Part shown: positions 40,920-50,834 of the stretch, in pieces
How the letters are laid out: the number at the start of each line of letters is the position of its first letter
How positions within the stretch are numbered: the first letter of the stretch is position 1
Origin: Micrasema longulum
Taxonomy: Eukaryota > Arthropoda > Insecta > Trichoptera > Brachycentridae
Length of the DNA: 64,000 bases
NCBI GenBank assembly: GCA_022494885.1
Contig: JAGVSM010001286.1
Location: 1-64,000 of the forward strand
Direction of reading: 5' to 3'
Notes under the pieces: model-generated
The model's input: the letters and a program-made list of their open reading frames with translations, nothing else
Databases searched by the model: none
What the model was told of the DNA's origin: nothing
Made by a program: the position numbers and the translations under genes

Positions 40920-41756
40920 ATTCCTTGGTACCTACACTCTACACTACGCACACAGATGCGTTTTCTGCTATCATCTCCCAGAGAACAGCCAAATGAGAAC
41001 CAAATGTTTTTACAGTTATTTACTAGGAAAAGGACAATAGATCCTGTAAACTGCATACCATCTTGTTAACCTTAATAATAAGTTAAGGAATGCTATCTTT
41101 GTTTAATTTTTTATATTTTACTTTTTGTGCTGTTTCTTGTTCACTAATTGCCATAGTTACTAGTTCATTGCTTAATGTATTATTATTGTTTATTGTTAAC
41201 TTTTTAAAATCATTCTTATGTTGTTGAAATTCCATTCGTTGATGCGTTTTGTAGCTGCAAGACTTTTTGTGATGTTAGCTATCATATTATTTTTATCATA
41301 TTATGTAAATGTTATCAACTATCAAATATCTCAATTTAGTAAATGGGGTCTAGAATGTCAACCGTCTATGCGCTCAGTAGCTGCAAGACTTGTTGTTATC
41401 CAACTTCTAATTTTATAAGTTTACTTTTTATTTCGTTTTTTAAAAATATCACTTAAACTCTAAACTTCATTATCAAATATTAAAAAAAAAAAAAAAAATG
41501 TAAATAGGGGCTAGATTTCTTACTGTCCATGCACTCTGTAGCTGCAAGACATGCTGTTATCTGGCTCCTATATATCGTAATTGTTATTTATCATAATTGG
41601 AGACGAGGAACTAGAATCCCAACCGTCCATGCGCTCTGTAGCTGCAAGACGTGCTGGGTTATTTATTTTTTGTACAGCGCCGTTGAGGTGATTTTCACAA
41701 AAATGGCGCTATATAATTTATCCAAACATTATTATTATTATAACCAGTAGTTTGAA
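40920..41756 (+). mobile_element. L2-type LINE 3' end with UTR repeats
   Basis: Plus-strand counterpart of 2815-3530. Units containing CCATGCGCTCTGTAGCTGCA or variants occur at about 41235, 41365, 41530 and 41625. The 3' stem-loop AGCGCC/GGCGCT (41676-41710) is followed by ATAATTTATCC and (ATT)n. The small frames that read MRSVAAR are a by-product of the repeats. Confidence 0.62.
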
Positions 41757-41844
41757 GACGGGAATAAGGCACAGAATTTCTCAATTTAACTTTTTGACAA
41801 AACATGATAGAAATAAAATAAAAAGGAATCAATTCATAAGTTAC

Positions 41845-41945
41845 GTAAACCTTGACAAAGAAGCTTGTTTGCTTTGAAACCGGTCGGTGAAAAATAAAAA
41901 TTAGTGGTTAAAAGTTGTTTTATTTATTTTATTAAAAAGTATTTA
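41845..41945 (+). repeat. Rep-P copy
   Basis: CCTTGACAAAGAAGCTTG, TTTGCTTTGAAACCGGTC, then TTAGTGGTTAAAAGTTG. Same order as 36425-36545; the hammerhead-like core has a further change (GACAA). Confidence 0.5.
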
Positions 41946-41973
41946 TTTTATCAAACTACCAAAACTAATGTAG

Positions 41974-42027
41974 GATACGGTAGACTACCGATATACTACT
42001 GAGCTATTCGGTAGGCTACGGTATTTT
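41974..42027. repeat. Double hairpin
   Basis: ATACGGTAGACTACCGA and TCGGTAGGCTACGGTAT are inverted copies with two mismatches, and each is itself partly palindromic (CGGTAG.CTACCG). Not matched elsewhere. Confidence 0.45.
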
Positions 42028-42775
42028 TACAACTCTAGTAGGAACAAATCTAAATTACAGGGATTACCCAAAAAAGATACATATTGACTTCAAAATACTG
42101 TTCAAACTTTTCGAAAGGTTGTCGATTGCTAGTTCGCAGGAAAATTTTTATGTAAGAACTTTTAATAACGACAAATTGATAAAACGCCACGAGTAACAAA
42201 GTATTGGGAAAGCAAAATTAGAAGAAAAGTCATCACATACATTCCCGTCATAGTTTGACTACAAGTTTCGGGATGACAAGACTTTTTATCCCCCCTAAAA
42301 AACTCGTTCGCAACTTCCTTCGTAAAATATTGTGTTTTAATACAATACATTCGAAGAACATTTTCGAGAAGGAAATACGGAGTTTTAGGCATTCAGAGGA
42401 CTTATGACCTGTCATTTATAAGATTCCTAGGTCACAATAGAAGATACGAATACCACATGAATTGAGGTGAACATTATCTGTAATTTTGTATTAATATGTC
42501 ACGAGAGTATCGTAATAACGTACATTTGAAAATTATTCTTCCACTCAGATTTTAAAATGTTTATTTTATGTATATTTATTTTTTATTTTTTTATTCCGAT
42601 TGACATATTATCATCTTACATTATTTAATCATAATTGTTATTTTTTAACAAAAAACGACCTTTTCTTTTGTATAAATATATTTTGTACATTTTTCGTTTA
42701 ATCTATTTATATTTATGTTTAATGATATACTTATCCCTTGTTTTTGTTTAAGGAAATCAAAAAGCCAAAAACATG
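42028..42775. other. No gene; FBR scrap
   Basis: An FBR piece lies at 42337-42411 (TTTTCGAGAAGGAAATACGG ... GACTTATGACCTGTCATT). Otherwise AT-rich sequence with nothing recognised. Confidence 0.4.
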
Positions 42776-43049
42776 ATATATCGTGGGTATTCTGCAAAAA
42801 AGCACTAAGTGAAAACTTTGCTGTTTTGACTTAATGATGAGGTTATACTGTTGAAAAAATACTCTACAATCTGCAAAATTGCACTAAGTCCTATCTACAC
42901 TACAAGTAGAGATATTTTCTGTAATAAGTCAATATAACATATTCATTCATTTATTTATTCATATATATGTACATTACAAAATAAAATATCTTAATTCATA
43001 TATATAGAAATAATTAGGTAAAATTAGGTATATATGAAAAAAAAAACAC

Positions 43050-43565
43050 ATTAGTATACATAATATCCAAAGAATAATATGTTAAAAAAGTAAGAGAATC
43101 TCGTAACGAAAAACTCCTCAGAGACGTGAAAAATGTCAATGTCCAAAGTGATATTGTTCAACATAGAGATAGCTCCTTCCAACAGGCATAACCATTGGCA
43201 GGTTGGTCCTGTATATTGGAATGTGAAACAGTCTATGTTGACGCTGTCTAAGGTAATTATCAGGAACATAAAAGCTAATGCTCCGCATAATTTCAGGGTT
43301 GTCAATAATACCGCGCAACAATCGAAAGAAGTGCGTTGTTAAATACACATTCCTTCTAGTCTTCAAACTGCTGTAACCGAGCATACCCTGGAGGAACTCA
43401 GTGGGATAAAGCCATGGATAATATTCCCTCATGTAGAGAAACCGAAGAAATTTCTTCTAAACCCTCTCCACCAAAAGAGAGTACTTCAACTCAGACGGTC
43501 CCCAAATCATCGAGCCACTCTCGTCCGTTCGTACTGGTGGGCCATCAATAAGAATATTTCGGATG
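43050..43565 (-). mobile_element. Jockey/CR1-like LINE C-terminus
   Basis: Minus strand: SGSMIWGPSELKYSLLVERV, KKFLRFLYMREYYPWLYPTE, LGYSSLKTRRNVYLTTHFFR, LLRGIIDNPEIMRSISFYVP, YLRQRQHRLFHIPIYRTN, then after a frameshift DIDIFHVSEEFFVTRF. One stop lies after LLVERV. The AT-rich UTR runs toward (ATTT)n at about 42946. Confidence 0.72.
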
Positions 43566-44029
43566 TATTCAGCGGAGCTTATAGACCAGTACTGACTTGA
43601 GAAAAGGTGAGATTGTCGGTCGGCGACACGATATCCTGGAGGTGTCTAGTAAGTGATGTCTACATACTTCTCTCAGGGGCAAACATGGCCATTATTATTT
43701 TATTTCTTTTTTATTTTTACAGATGAATTAATATTTTACCTAATGTTATAGGTACTGTACATCGGATAAAATGATGACATCACTTTTTTAATTAAAGAAA
43801 AAAAACATTTCTCACAAAATGACTATAGGTACAATGTGACTTCAATTTAAAAAAATCTGTGGTATTATGTATCAGCGAAAATGCACTAAGTCGTGTAAAT
43901 CCACTATTATTTTGAAAAAATGTTCTGAAAGTTAAGTTTTTATTAATTAAACTTTTGAATAAAACGTAGTAAATAAATAGATAGCTACAGGAAACGGAAA
44001 CGATGCCAAACGACTGAAACATCGGTGTT

Positions 44030-45352
44030 ATATACACAAAAAGGGAGATGCCATGAACTGTGATAATTACAGAGGTATACAATTGCTGGACACATCCTAC
44101 AAAGTCTTTGCTGCATTCTTATTTAAAAGAATTCTCCCACATGTCGAAAATATAGAAGGACAATACCAGAGTGGATTTAGACCAGATAGATCAACAACTG
44201 ACCAAATATATGCATTGAGGATCATACTGGAAGGAATGCTGAAATATAACGTTGAGACCCACCACACGTTTATCGACTTCAAAGCGGCATATGACAGCAT
44301 CAAGAGGTCGAAACTGTACGAGGCAATGGTGGAGTTGGGGATTCCTAAAAAGCTAATGTCTAAAACATGATGACAATGTCTAAAACACAATGCTTGCTGA
44401 AGGTTCAAAACAACAAATCAGATCCATTCCAGACGTACAACGGTCTAAGGCAAGGTGATGCACTACCATGCCTGCTGTTTAGTATTGCTCTCGGAAAATC
44501 CATAAAAGATGCAGGAGTAGAAACATCAGGAACCATTTTTAGAGAGACCACCCAGATATTAGCCTATGCAGATGATTTAGACTTAATCTCCAGATCTGTC
44601 CCGGGATTAAAAGATTATTTCTTAAAGCTTGAAATGGCTGCAAATGATATGTGTCTTAAAATAAATACATCTAAGACTAAATATATGTTTGCGAGAAAGT
44701 CACAAATAAACTATGTACAAGAGGCAATTGACGTTGGGTCACACCACATAGACAATGTCGATTCCTTTAAATATTTAGGTACTGAAATGACTAATGATAA
44801 CAATTATGGTACCGAGATAAGAGCACAGCAAACAGATGTTATTATGGCTTGTTTAAACATCTGGGATCCAAACTGCTTACTAGAAAAACTAAGACCATTA
44901 TTTAAAAAAAACTCTCCTCAGATCAGTCATAATGTATGGTGCCGAATACTGGGTTATGACCAAAAGAGATGAAAATATGGTATTAATATTCGAAAGAAAA
45001 ATATTAAGGAAGATATTTGGTGCTGTCAACCAAAACGGAGTGTGGAGGAGACGGTTTAATCATGGATTAGAGGCACTGTATGGCGAACCCAACATTGCAC
45101 AATTCATCAAAATAATAAGATTACAATGGTTGGGGCATGTGCACAGAATGAATGATAACCGTACCCCAAAAAAGATTATTTATACCACTCCGGAAGGCAG
45201 ACCAAAATTAAGATGGCTGGATAATGTGGAAAGTGACATTAGAGCGATTGGCCTGACGAACTGAAGAAGAGCCGCGGGGTGCAGGGACGATTGGAGAAAA
45301 ATTCTGGAGGAGGCCAGGGCCCACAACGGGCAGTAGCGCCACTAATGATGAT
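44030..45352 (+). mobile_element. RTE-Q LINE with recognisable RT palm
   Basis: The most complete RT palm here. In order: YIHKKGDAMNCDNYRGIQLL (fingers), GQYQSGFRPDRSTTDQIYAL, motif A FIDFKAAYDSIKRS, motif B GLRQGDALPCLLFSIAL, motif C ILAYADDLDLIS, SFKYLGTEMTND, then MYGAEYWVMTKRDENMVLIF, RKIFGAVNQNGVWRR, IRLQWLGHVHRMND and RDDWRKILEEARAHNGQ ending at TAG (about 45335). A 16-bp-scale duplication of AATGTCTAAAACA near 44360-44385 shifts the frame, a second shift is near 44930, and a TGA at 45262-45264 replaces an expected tryptophan. The endonuclease is missing. The tail is ATGATGATG-like. Confidence 0.82.
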
Positions 45353-45720
45353 GAAATAGATCAATTTACTTAGTAATGTTTAGTATAAAAAAAAGTTATT
45401 TCGTTACAAACTTTAAGCTTCAATTATCTCAGAAGTAGTAATTTTGACTTGGTGCTTTTTCGCAGAATACCCACGATATACTCGTATGTTAATGCTTAGT
45501 ATTTTCGTGAATTAATTAGTAAAGCGTGCATTAATAAATCATGGAGCTTGTATGTAAATTGATACATATGTAAACACTTAATATATTAACGGTTAGGTGG
45601 TTTCATAAAGAACTTATTTACATAAAAAAAGTATTTGCTAATTTAGTCCTTATGAAAATGAGAATAAAATATCATGTTAGTGTCCTAATCACGTTATTTA
45701 CTTTGGCAACCGAACGTCTA
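45353..45720. other. No feature apart from TIR
   Basis: Contains the right TIR of the preceding block at 45450-45482. The remainder is AT-rich without recognised repeats. Confidence 0.35.
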
Positions 45721-45810
45721 AAATACTGCGCACCAGGGGCGAATCATACAAATAAGCGATTATGCACAGCTTACCATTATATGACTGTCGATAGTAATAT
45801 TTCATAGTTG

Positions 45811-46014
45811 TTATATTTATTTTTATTTTTTATTTTTATTTTATTTTTGCACCACAACAGGCCAAGGAGGCCCAATTACAGTGGTGAATTACATCACAGA
45901 ACACCCAGGCTTGAGAAAAATCACATTTATTTTTTTGTGTTCTCACCGGGAATCGAACCCGGAACTTTCCGTCTGTGAATCAAGCGTCTTGACCACTACA
46001 CCACGGAGGCCGCC
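45811..46014 (-). repeat. SINE-A copy
   Basis: Reversed: tail (TTTTATTT)n, GCACCACAACAGGCCAAGG, body, TCACCGGGAATCGAACCCGG (B box), CTTGACCACTACACCACGGA (A box). Full length. Confidence 0.85.
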
Positions 46015-46210
46015 CAATTCGACTTTCAATAATAATATTTTATAGTGGCTATGTTTGTAAGAAAATAAATAAAATAATTGTTATTCATGATAAATCACGG
46101 CCACCGTTTATAACTTCCTACAAAAAAATATCTATGAAGTGCGCCCAGCGCCCAGCCTGTTCTCAGTGAACGATGAAACTAGCCGATAACCTCAGCTTAT
46201 TTCTCCATAC

Positions 46211-46314
46211 AAATCACAAAATCACATTTAATTTTTGTGTTCTTACCGGGAATCGAACCCGGAACCTTCCGTGTGTGAGTCAAGCGTCTTGACCACTACA
46301 CCACGGAGGCCGCC
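46211..46314 (-). repeat. SINE-A head half
   Basis: Only the tRNA-derived part and the beginning of the body (ATCACATTTAATTTTTGTG to GGAGGCCGCC). It faces the next copy head to head across a 59-bp spacer and shares AAACAT/ATGTTT just outside the heads. Confidence 0.8.
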
Positions 46315-46373
46315 AAACATCACTTCCGTAGAAATATGTATATTAGAAACGATACCGTTGTCATATTATGTTT

Positions 46374-46575
46374 GGCGGCCTCCGTGGTGTAGTGGTCAAG
46401 ACGCTTGACTCACGCACGGAAGGTTCCGGGTTCGATTCCCGGTGAGAACACAAAAATTAAAATGTGATTTTTCTCAAGCCTGGGTGCTCTGTGATGTAAT
46501 TCACCACTGTAATTAGGCCTCCTGGCCAGTTGTGGTGCAAAAGAAAATGTAAATGTAAATGTAAATGTAAAAATC
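46374..46575 (+). repeat. SINE-A, full copy with (AAATGT)n tail
   Basis: GGCGGCCTCCGTGGTGTAGT, GTTCCGGGTTCGATTCCCGG, body ending CCAGTTGTGGTGCAAAAG and a hexanucleotide tail at 46547-46571. The best-preserved copy. The minus frame across it is a shadow. Confidence 0.87.
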
Positions 46576-46849
46576 ACATAGGGCAGATGGCGTTCGATGT
46601 GGCTGTTTTTGGCACTATTCATTTTTATCAGGAGTCGGCCAGTGCCCAGCGTTGACATTTTAATCATAATGGAAATATTTACTAAATGCCAGTGTGGTAT
46701 TTTTAGCAAACTTTTCTATAAGTGTTTTGGACAATTAAAACAGTGTAGAATAAAGCTGTGTATATTGCGAAGATAATAACAATTATTGTTTGAGTTAATT
46801 TTCACGGAACCACAGAGAAAATATACACTTATAATTATATTCGTTATTT

Positions 46850-47445
46850 ATTATTTATTTATTTATTTACATACATAAGTTTATTGTATATTATTTGAGA
46901 CAATAAGTCCCAACTCCATGGGACTAAAAGTCCTGTGTTGAGATGGGACGAGCAATTATATGACACAGACACACGAGTAATAAAAAATAATTACAAAAAC
47001 ATTTACAAAAAACATATAATTGAGACATCAATATGGTAAACAGTAAAGTCAAGCATTTGAAAAATCATCAAGGAGTTTCCTACTCAAATCCCTCCCACTA
47101 AGGAAAATCCAGACCTTAACTCCTTTCTTAAATATAATTTTTGTCCTTGAGAGCTTAATACGTTCTTCGAAAATATTGAACGCTCCTGGTGCGATAAATG
47201 AGAGATGTCTCTGAGCAAAAGTCGTACAGGTATTGGGTATGACATAATTCATGCTCTGGGAAAACCTCGTACGGACATTTTGCTCAAACCTCTCCGCATT
47301 GTTTGACCAGAAGTGTGTTAGTGCTTCTTTTAGGTACAGTTGTCTCATATCCAGCACCTTCATGTATTGGAACAGCTGTTCTGGCGGGTATGTTGGAGGG
47401 CACCGGAACATTATTCTCAATAATAATTTCTGTGAAATTATGTGA
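46850..47445 (-). mobile_element. Jockey/CR1-like LINE C-terminus
   Basis: A minus frame (to 47049) reads MFRCPPTYPPEQLFQYMKVL, DMRQLYLKEALTHFWSNN, RTRFSQSMNYVIPNTCTTFA, QRHLSFIAPGAFNIFEER and GRDLSRKLLDDFSNA with a stop. Same architecture as JN but a different family. The UTR holds GACTTTTAGTCCCATGG-type inverted sequence and ends with (ATTT)n at about 46850-46872. Confidence 0.72.
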
Positions 47446-48290
47446 ACCATGAAAATATGACTTTGAACTGTGCAATCTAGACCTAAAGCCATGTTGACAT
47501 GAACTTAAACCATGTAAACATGACTTTGAGCTATGATATGTAGACCTTAAACCATGAGCAAGTAGAAGAATTTGTGTATCTGGGAAGCATGTTTTCAAGA
47601 GATGGAAGAGTAGAAAAAGATGTTGAAAGAAGAGTAAATGCAGGCAACAAAATGAACGGAGCAGTAAGCACAGTAATTTCTAATAAAAATATGTCGATCG
47701 AAGCTAAACTGGCAGTGCACTACGGAGTTTTAGTCCCAACACTTATGTATGGAAGTGAAACATGGAAAAGGCAGAGGAAGGATGAAAGCCGAATGAACGC
47801 GGTTGAAATGCGATCTCTTAGACGAATGAGTGGGAAATCAATGTATGACAGGGTTACGAATGATGAAATAAGGCGAGAGTGTAAATCTGAGTCAAGTATA
47901 ATTGATAAGATTAAGAAAGGGTCTCTGAGATGGTTTGGTCACGTAGAACGAATGGACGACGAAAGAATGATAAAACAAGTATATATGGGGAAAATGAACG
48001 GCAACGTGAGACGAGAACGACCGAGGAAGACGTGGCATGATCAGATAAATCAAAATCTTAAGTCTGGTCATGTCAAAAGCAGACAGGACCGAGGGGCATG
48101 TATGAATATAGGAATGTATGCCAGGATAGACGTGTGTGGCGGTCCATTCTCTCTGCCTACCCCTACGGGGAAATGGCGTGACGGTAGTTGTAGTAGTAGT
48201 AGTAGTAAAGCATGTTGGCATGACCTTGAACCATGTTAACATGACCTTGATGTGTGACATAAACATGTCTTTGAACCGTGTAACAGGAAT
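47441..48290 (+). repeat. Minisatellite interrupted by RTE-R
   Basis: Diverged units of about 24 bp resembling AACCATGTTAACATGACCTT occur at 47441-47556 and resume at 48209-48290 after the LINE. The array also overlaps the upstream end of the preceding LINE fragment. Confidence 0.6.
47557..48208 (+). mobile_element. RTE-R LINE, best copy
   Basis: A single frame of about 190 codons: EEFVYLGSMFSRDGRVEKDV, RRVNAGNKMNGAVSTVISNK, MSIEAKLAVHYGVLVPTLMY, GSETWKRQRKDESRMNAVEM, RSLRRMSGKSMYDRVTNDEI, IDKIKKGSLRWFGHVERMDD, RPRKTWHDQINQNLKSGHVK. This is the region downstream of the RT palm. The end is ACGGGGAAATGGCGTGACGG plus (TAG)n. The RT palm is missing; 5'-truncated. Confidence 0.85.
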
Positions 48291-48669
48291 TGAAAAACGT
48301 ACCTAAGGATTAATGATACCTTTTCGAAAAACTTGTTAGAGGTGAGGAGAGCCTTGAAGATTGAGTAATGATTTTTGGTTTACCTGCAACAAAAGAAAAA
48401 TTATATTATTAACAATGAGAAACAGAAAACGAATACACGAAACTAGGGATAAGTTTTATTAGTCAACAGCTTAATAGATGTTAAAGGAGACGTTAGAAAT
48501 AGGCCAACAGTGGGTTTATTGTACTGTTTATGCATTATAATATGTTAGTATTTGCGAGCGGCGAGAGGCGGCCGGCTCTATTCATTCGGGTTTTGCCTTC
48601 CTAGCCGGTCACACGCATTAAATTGAGAATTCTTTCAACACTCTGACTTGCATTCATAATTTATAAAAC
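48291..48669. other. No repeat; exon-like segment
   Basis: A minus-strand stretch 48320-48383 sits between a TTTTGTTGCAG acceptor and a GTATC donor and is open in one frame (KPKIITQSSRLSSPLTSFSK). Its phases do not fit the Ig-domain exons. Weak evidence. Confidence 0.3.
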
Positions 48670-48915
48670 CGACTGCTTTGACATTGGTACATGATACATG
48701 AAAAAAAAACAATGCAATAAAGATGTCCACGGTTATGAAACTAGAAGTGGAGGCGATTTCAAGCTTCTTAAGGTAAGACTGACTGGAACTCAAAACAACC
48801 TTTACAATAAAGGTTTAAAAATATTTAACGAGTTGCAAAAAAGTTTCAGGAAAGCTGGAAGCATCTACACTTTTCGAGCGAAATGCTATTTGCATATAAG
48901 GGATAGATATTGAAT
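48670..48915 (+). mobile_element. LINE C-terminal fragment
   Basis: DVHGYETRSGGDFKLLKVRL, TGTQNNLYNKGLKIFNELQK, SFRKAGSIYTFRAKCY, ending at TGA (48911-48913). The YxTRxxxD, then NxLYxKGLKxFNxL order is a standard LINE C-terminus. Family otherwise absent here. Confidence 0.7.
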
Positions 48916-48916
48916 C

Positions 48917-48995
48917 GGGTTGTGGTCCCGTGGCTAGGGTCTCGGACTCACGGATCAAAAGTCCATGGTTCGAATTCTACTCTACCCCAACTTGA
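48917..48995 (+). repeat. SINE-D copy
   Basis: GGGTTGTGGTCCCGTGGCTA then CCATGGTTCGAATTCTACTC; both boxes recognisable and collinear with 13276-13350. It directly follows a LINE stop codon. Confidence 0.55.
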
Positions 48996-49421
48996 TTCCC
49001 ATTTTCTAATAGTGAGTTATTTAAAACTCTATGAAAATGGCCCTCAAAATACGCAAATATTTCTCTTTACCAAAAAAAGATAATAATTTGTGTGTTGTGT
49101 AGTTTTTTAGATATCTTTAACTTGGGTATACGATTATTTAGTTTCTTTATTATTGATCAGATTGTTAGATAAAATAGTTTTAAAAAAATATATGTTTAAA
49201 CAAAGGCTGAATGGTGAATGTTACACAGAGTGTACAGTAGCCGCTAAAACCATTAAAAATTTTGAACACTGTACAGTCCTTAGCGAAGAAGATTCTTAAC
49301 TCTTAAAAGACTGTGTAAATAATCCCTTTACGCGTGGTGATGTGACATCGTGTTACCACTAGTAAAAGACGGAATATTCTAAAGTTCAGACATTAAAAAA
49401 ATAAGAAAAACACTGCTCATT
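48996..49421. other. No gene; FBR scrap
   Basis: An FBR reversed piece is at 49204-49250 (TGAATGGTGAATGTTACACA). No other repeat recognised. Confidence 0.4.
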
Positions 49422-49685
49422 TTACGCGCGTGCGTCCCCCATCGTTGCCATCAACTGATTGAAGACTAAATCCATTTTAGACGACACCCATCGCAGAAAA
49501 GCGTCTCTGTCTTCCTTGTTATGACTTCTATCTTCTTGATCTCTCTTGTATAAGGTATCAGTATAGATGTGTTGCTGAATTAGCGAACATTCATTCTTCG
49601 CGTGGCAAGGATAAATATTTTTTGAATCAATATTAAGCATAGTTATACAAACTATACTTTCCAAATTGGGTGTGAAAATGTCCAT
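49422..49685 (-). CDS. Unrecognised 87-codon frame
   Basis: Minus frame starting MDIFTPNLESIVCITMLNID and ending DAFLRWVSSKMDLVFNQLMA, TMGDARA. It has no repeats and reasonable amino-acid composition but no signature I know, no neighbours in its orientation and no clear splice sites. It could be a remnant of a mobile element or chance. Not to be relied on. Confidence 0.2.
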   Translation of the reverse strand: MDIFTPNLESIVCITMLNIDSKNIYPCHAKNECSLIQQHIYTDTLYKRDQEDRSHNKEDRDAFLRWVSSKMDLVFNQLMATMGDARA

Positions 49686-49877
49686 TTGAAGATCACAAAA
49701 TATACTAATTCATCGTTTTAAAAAAAAGAGTGATATATCAAGTCTTGTGTCCTATGGCGACTAGTGTGACATCACAGCCACACAAGAGATATATTAATTT
49801 TGTATTTGACATTTGTATTTAAAAAAAAACATGTACAATATTATTTTTTTGTATAAGATAAAAAAAAAGAAAAATAA

Positions 49878-50206
49878 AACCAGTCGATAACGGGTCATAA
49901 GCCCTAAGGCATAAGTCATTAAATCAACAGAGGTGGGGTTTTCTGGAGAAAGATGACATTATCTGCGATTGTGGAGAGGTGCAGGAAGATCCTCATCTGC
50001 CGCGGTGTCCACAAATGCAGATAACTTGTGATGATAATGATTTGAGGATGGCCACTGACAAGGCGATATCTGCCGCAGCACACTGGAGTGGCAAGGTCTG
50101 AAGTCCGGACCCGATAAGTAAGTAAGTAAGCCCTATTAATGCATAGACACCCACCCATATCCCCTTCTCAATAATGTTTTCCCTCTCTGCTGCAACTAAT
50201 TACAAG
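49878..50206 (-). repeat. FBR interrupted by a LINE
   Basis: Reversed pieces 49878-49905 (CCAGTCGATAACGGGTCATA) and 50127-50206 (ATCCCCTTCTCAATAATG, TTTCCCTCTCTGCTGCAACT). TAAGCCCT is present on both sides of the insert. Confidence 0.75.
49906..50126 (+). mobile_element. 5'-truncated LINE with zinc-knuckle C-terminus
   Basis: 49931-50101 reads RWGFLEKDDIICDCGEVQED, PHLPRCPQMQITCDDNDLRM, ATDKAISAAAHWSGKV, stop. CxCG...H...C is the cysteine-rich C-terminal motif of several LINE clades. The tail is (TAAG)n. The exact 8-bp duplication TAAGCCCT (49898-49905, 50127-50134) marks the insertion. Confidence 0.78.
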
Positions 50207-50540
50207 TATATTTATGATCCCCGGACCGATTGTCAATAAGCTTTTTTATTACTAAACTTCCTTGTGTGTTTAGAATCTTGTGTATGGATCAATCCAATCA
50301 GGCTATTTAGGCGTATCTCTTGGTATGTAGCGTAATAAGACGTTACTGGTCTAATCTTACAAAAGTTAGTAGCAATATAGCGTAAGGGTAACTATTGGGG
50401 GCCTATCTTCAACCCAAATCTCATACTGATAACATCCGATAGTGTGGTATTAAACTTGTACGGGATAATGACTCGGCTAAGTGCCAGCTTAACTTTGGGG
50501 TGAAATTACACTTGGAATACACACAAACAAATAAAATTAA
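50207..50540. other. No feature seen
   Basis: Less AT-rich than average, but no coding frame and no shared repeat. Confidence 0.35.
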
Positions 50541-50680
50541 TTAACAATGTTTTGAGTGAGTCCAAATGTTTGTACACAGGCTGAATTTTCTCACCAGGGA
50601 GTTGTTAAGATCTAAATTTGTTGCAATAGAGACAGAAACATTGTTGAAAAGGGAAAATGAAAGTTTAGACATTTAGAAGT
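50541..50680 (+). repeat. FBR head and arm
   Basis: TTAACAATGTTTTGAGTGAG, CAGGGAGTTGTTAAG, TTGTTGCAATAGAGACAG, GAAAGTTTAGACATTTAG. 5' part only. Confidence 0.7.
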
Positions 50681-50834
50681 GTAATGAGTGTGTGTCCATG
50701 ATCGATGACACACACGTGCTAAATAAATTCACATAAAATATAGTCATGACTCCAAGAAGCAAGTCAGCGTTTTCTATTGAATTCAATTTATTACATTCAG
50801 CGAAACACGAGACCAATATCCTGCAGTACATTAC

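Larger units (their letters stand above)
42776..45484. mobile_element. TIR-bracketed 2.7-kb block
   Basis: TATCGTGGGTATTCTGCAAA at the left end is matched inverted at the right end (45450-45482), 34 bp with a few mismatches. CTGCAAAATTGCACTAAGT (42871) and CAGCGAAAATGCACTAAGT (43872) are internal relatives of the same motif. TA flanks are possible. Contents are two LINE fragments, so any transposase has been lost or never existed. Confidence 0.5.
45721..46700 (-). repeat. Rep-H copy broken by three SINE-A
   Basis: Reversed Rep-H pieces: 45721-45810 (CAGGGGCGAATCATAC, AAGCGATTATGCACAGCTTA), 46015-46210 (CACGGCCACCGTTTATAAC, AACTAGCCGATAACCTCAGC), and 46576-46700 (GTGCCCAGCGTTGACATTTT), separated by SINE-A copies. 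Confidence 0.65.

Noticed and set aside
48320..48383. Upstream exon of the Ig-domain gene
   Set aside because: Its end phase (two bases left) does not fit the exon at 7279-7375, which needs one base, and it is about 41 kb away.
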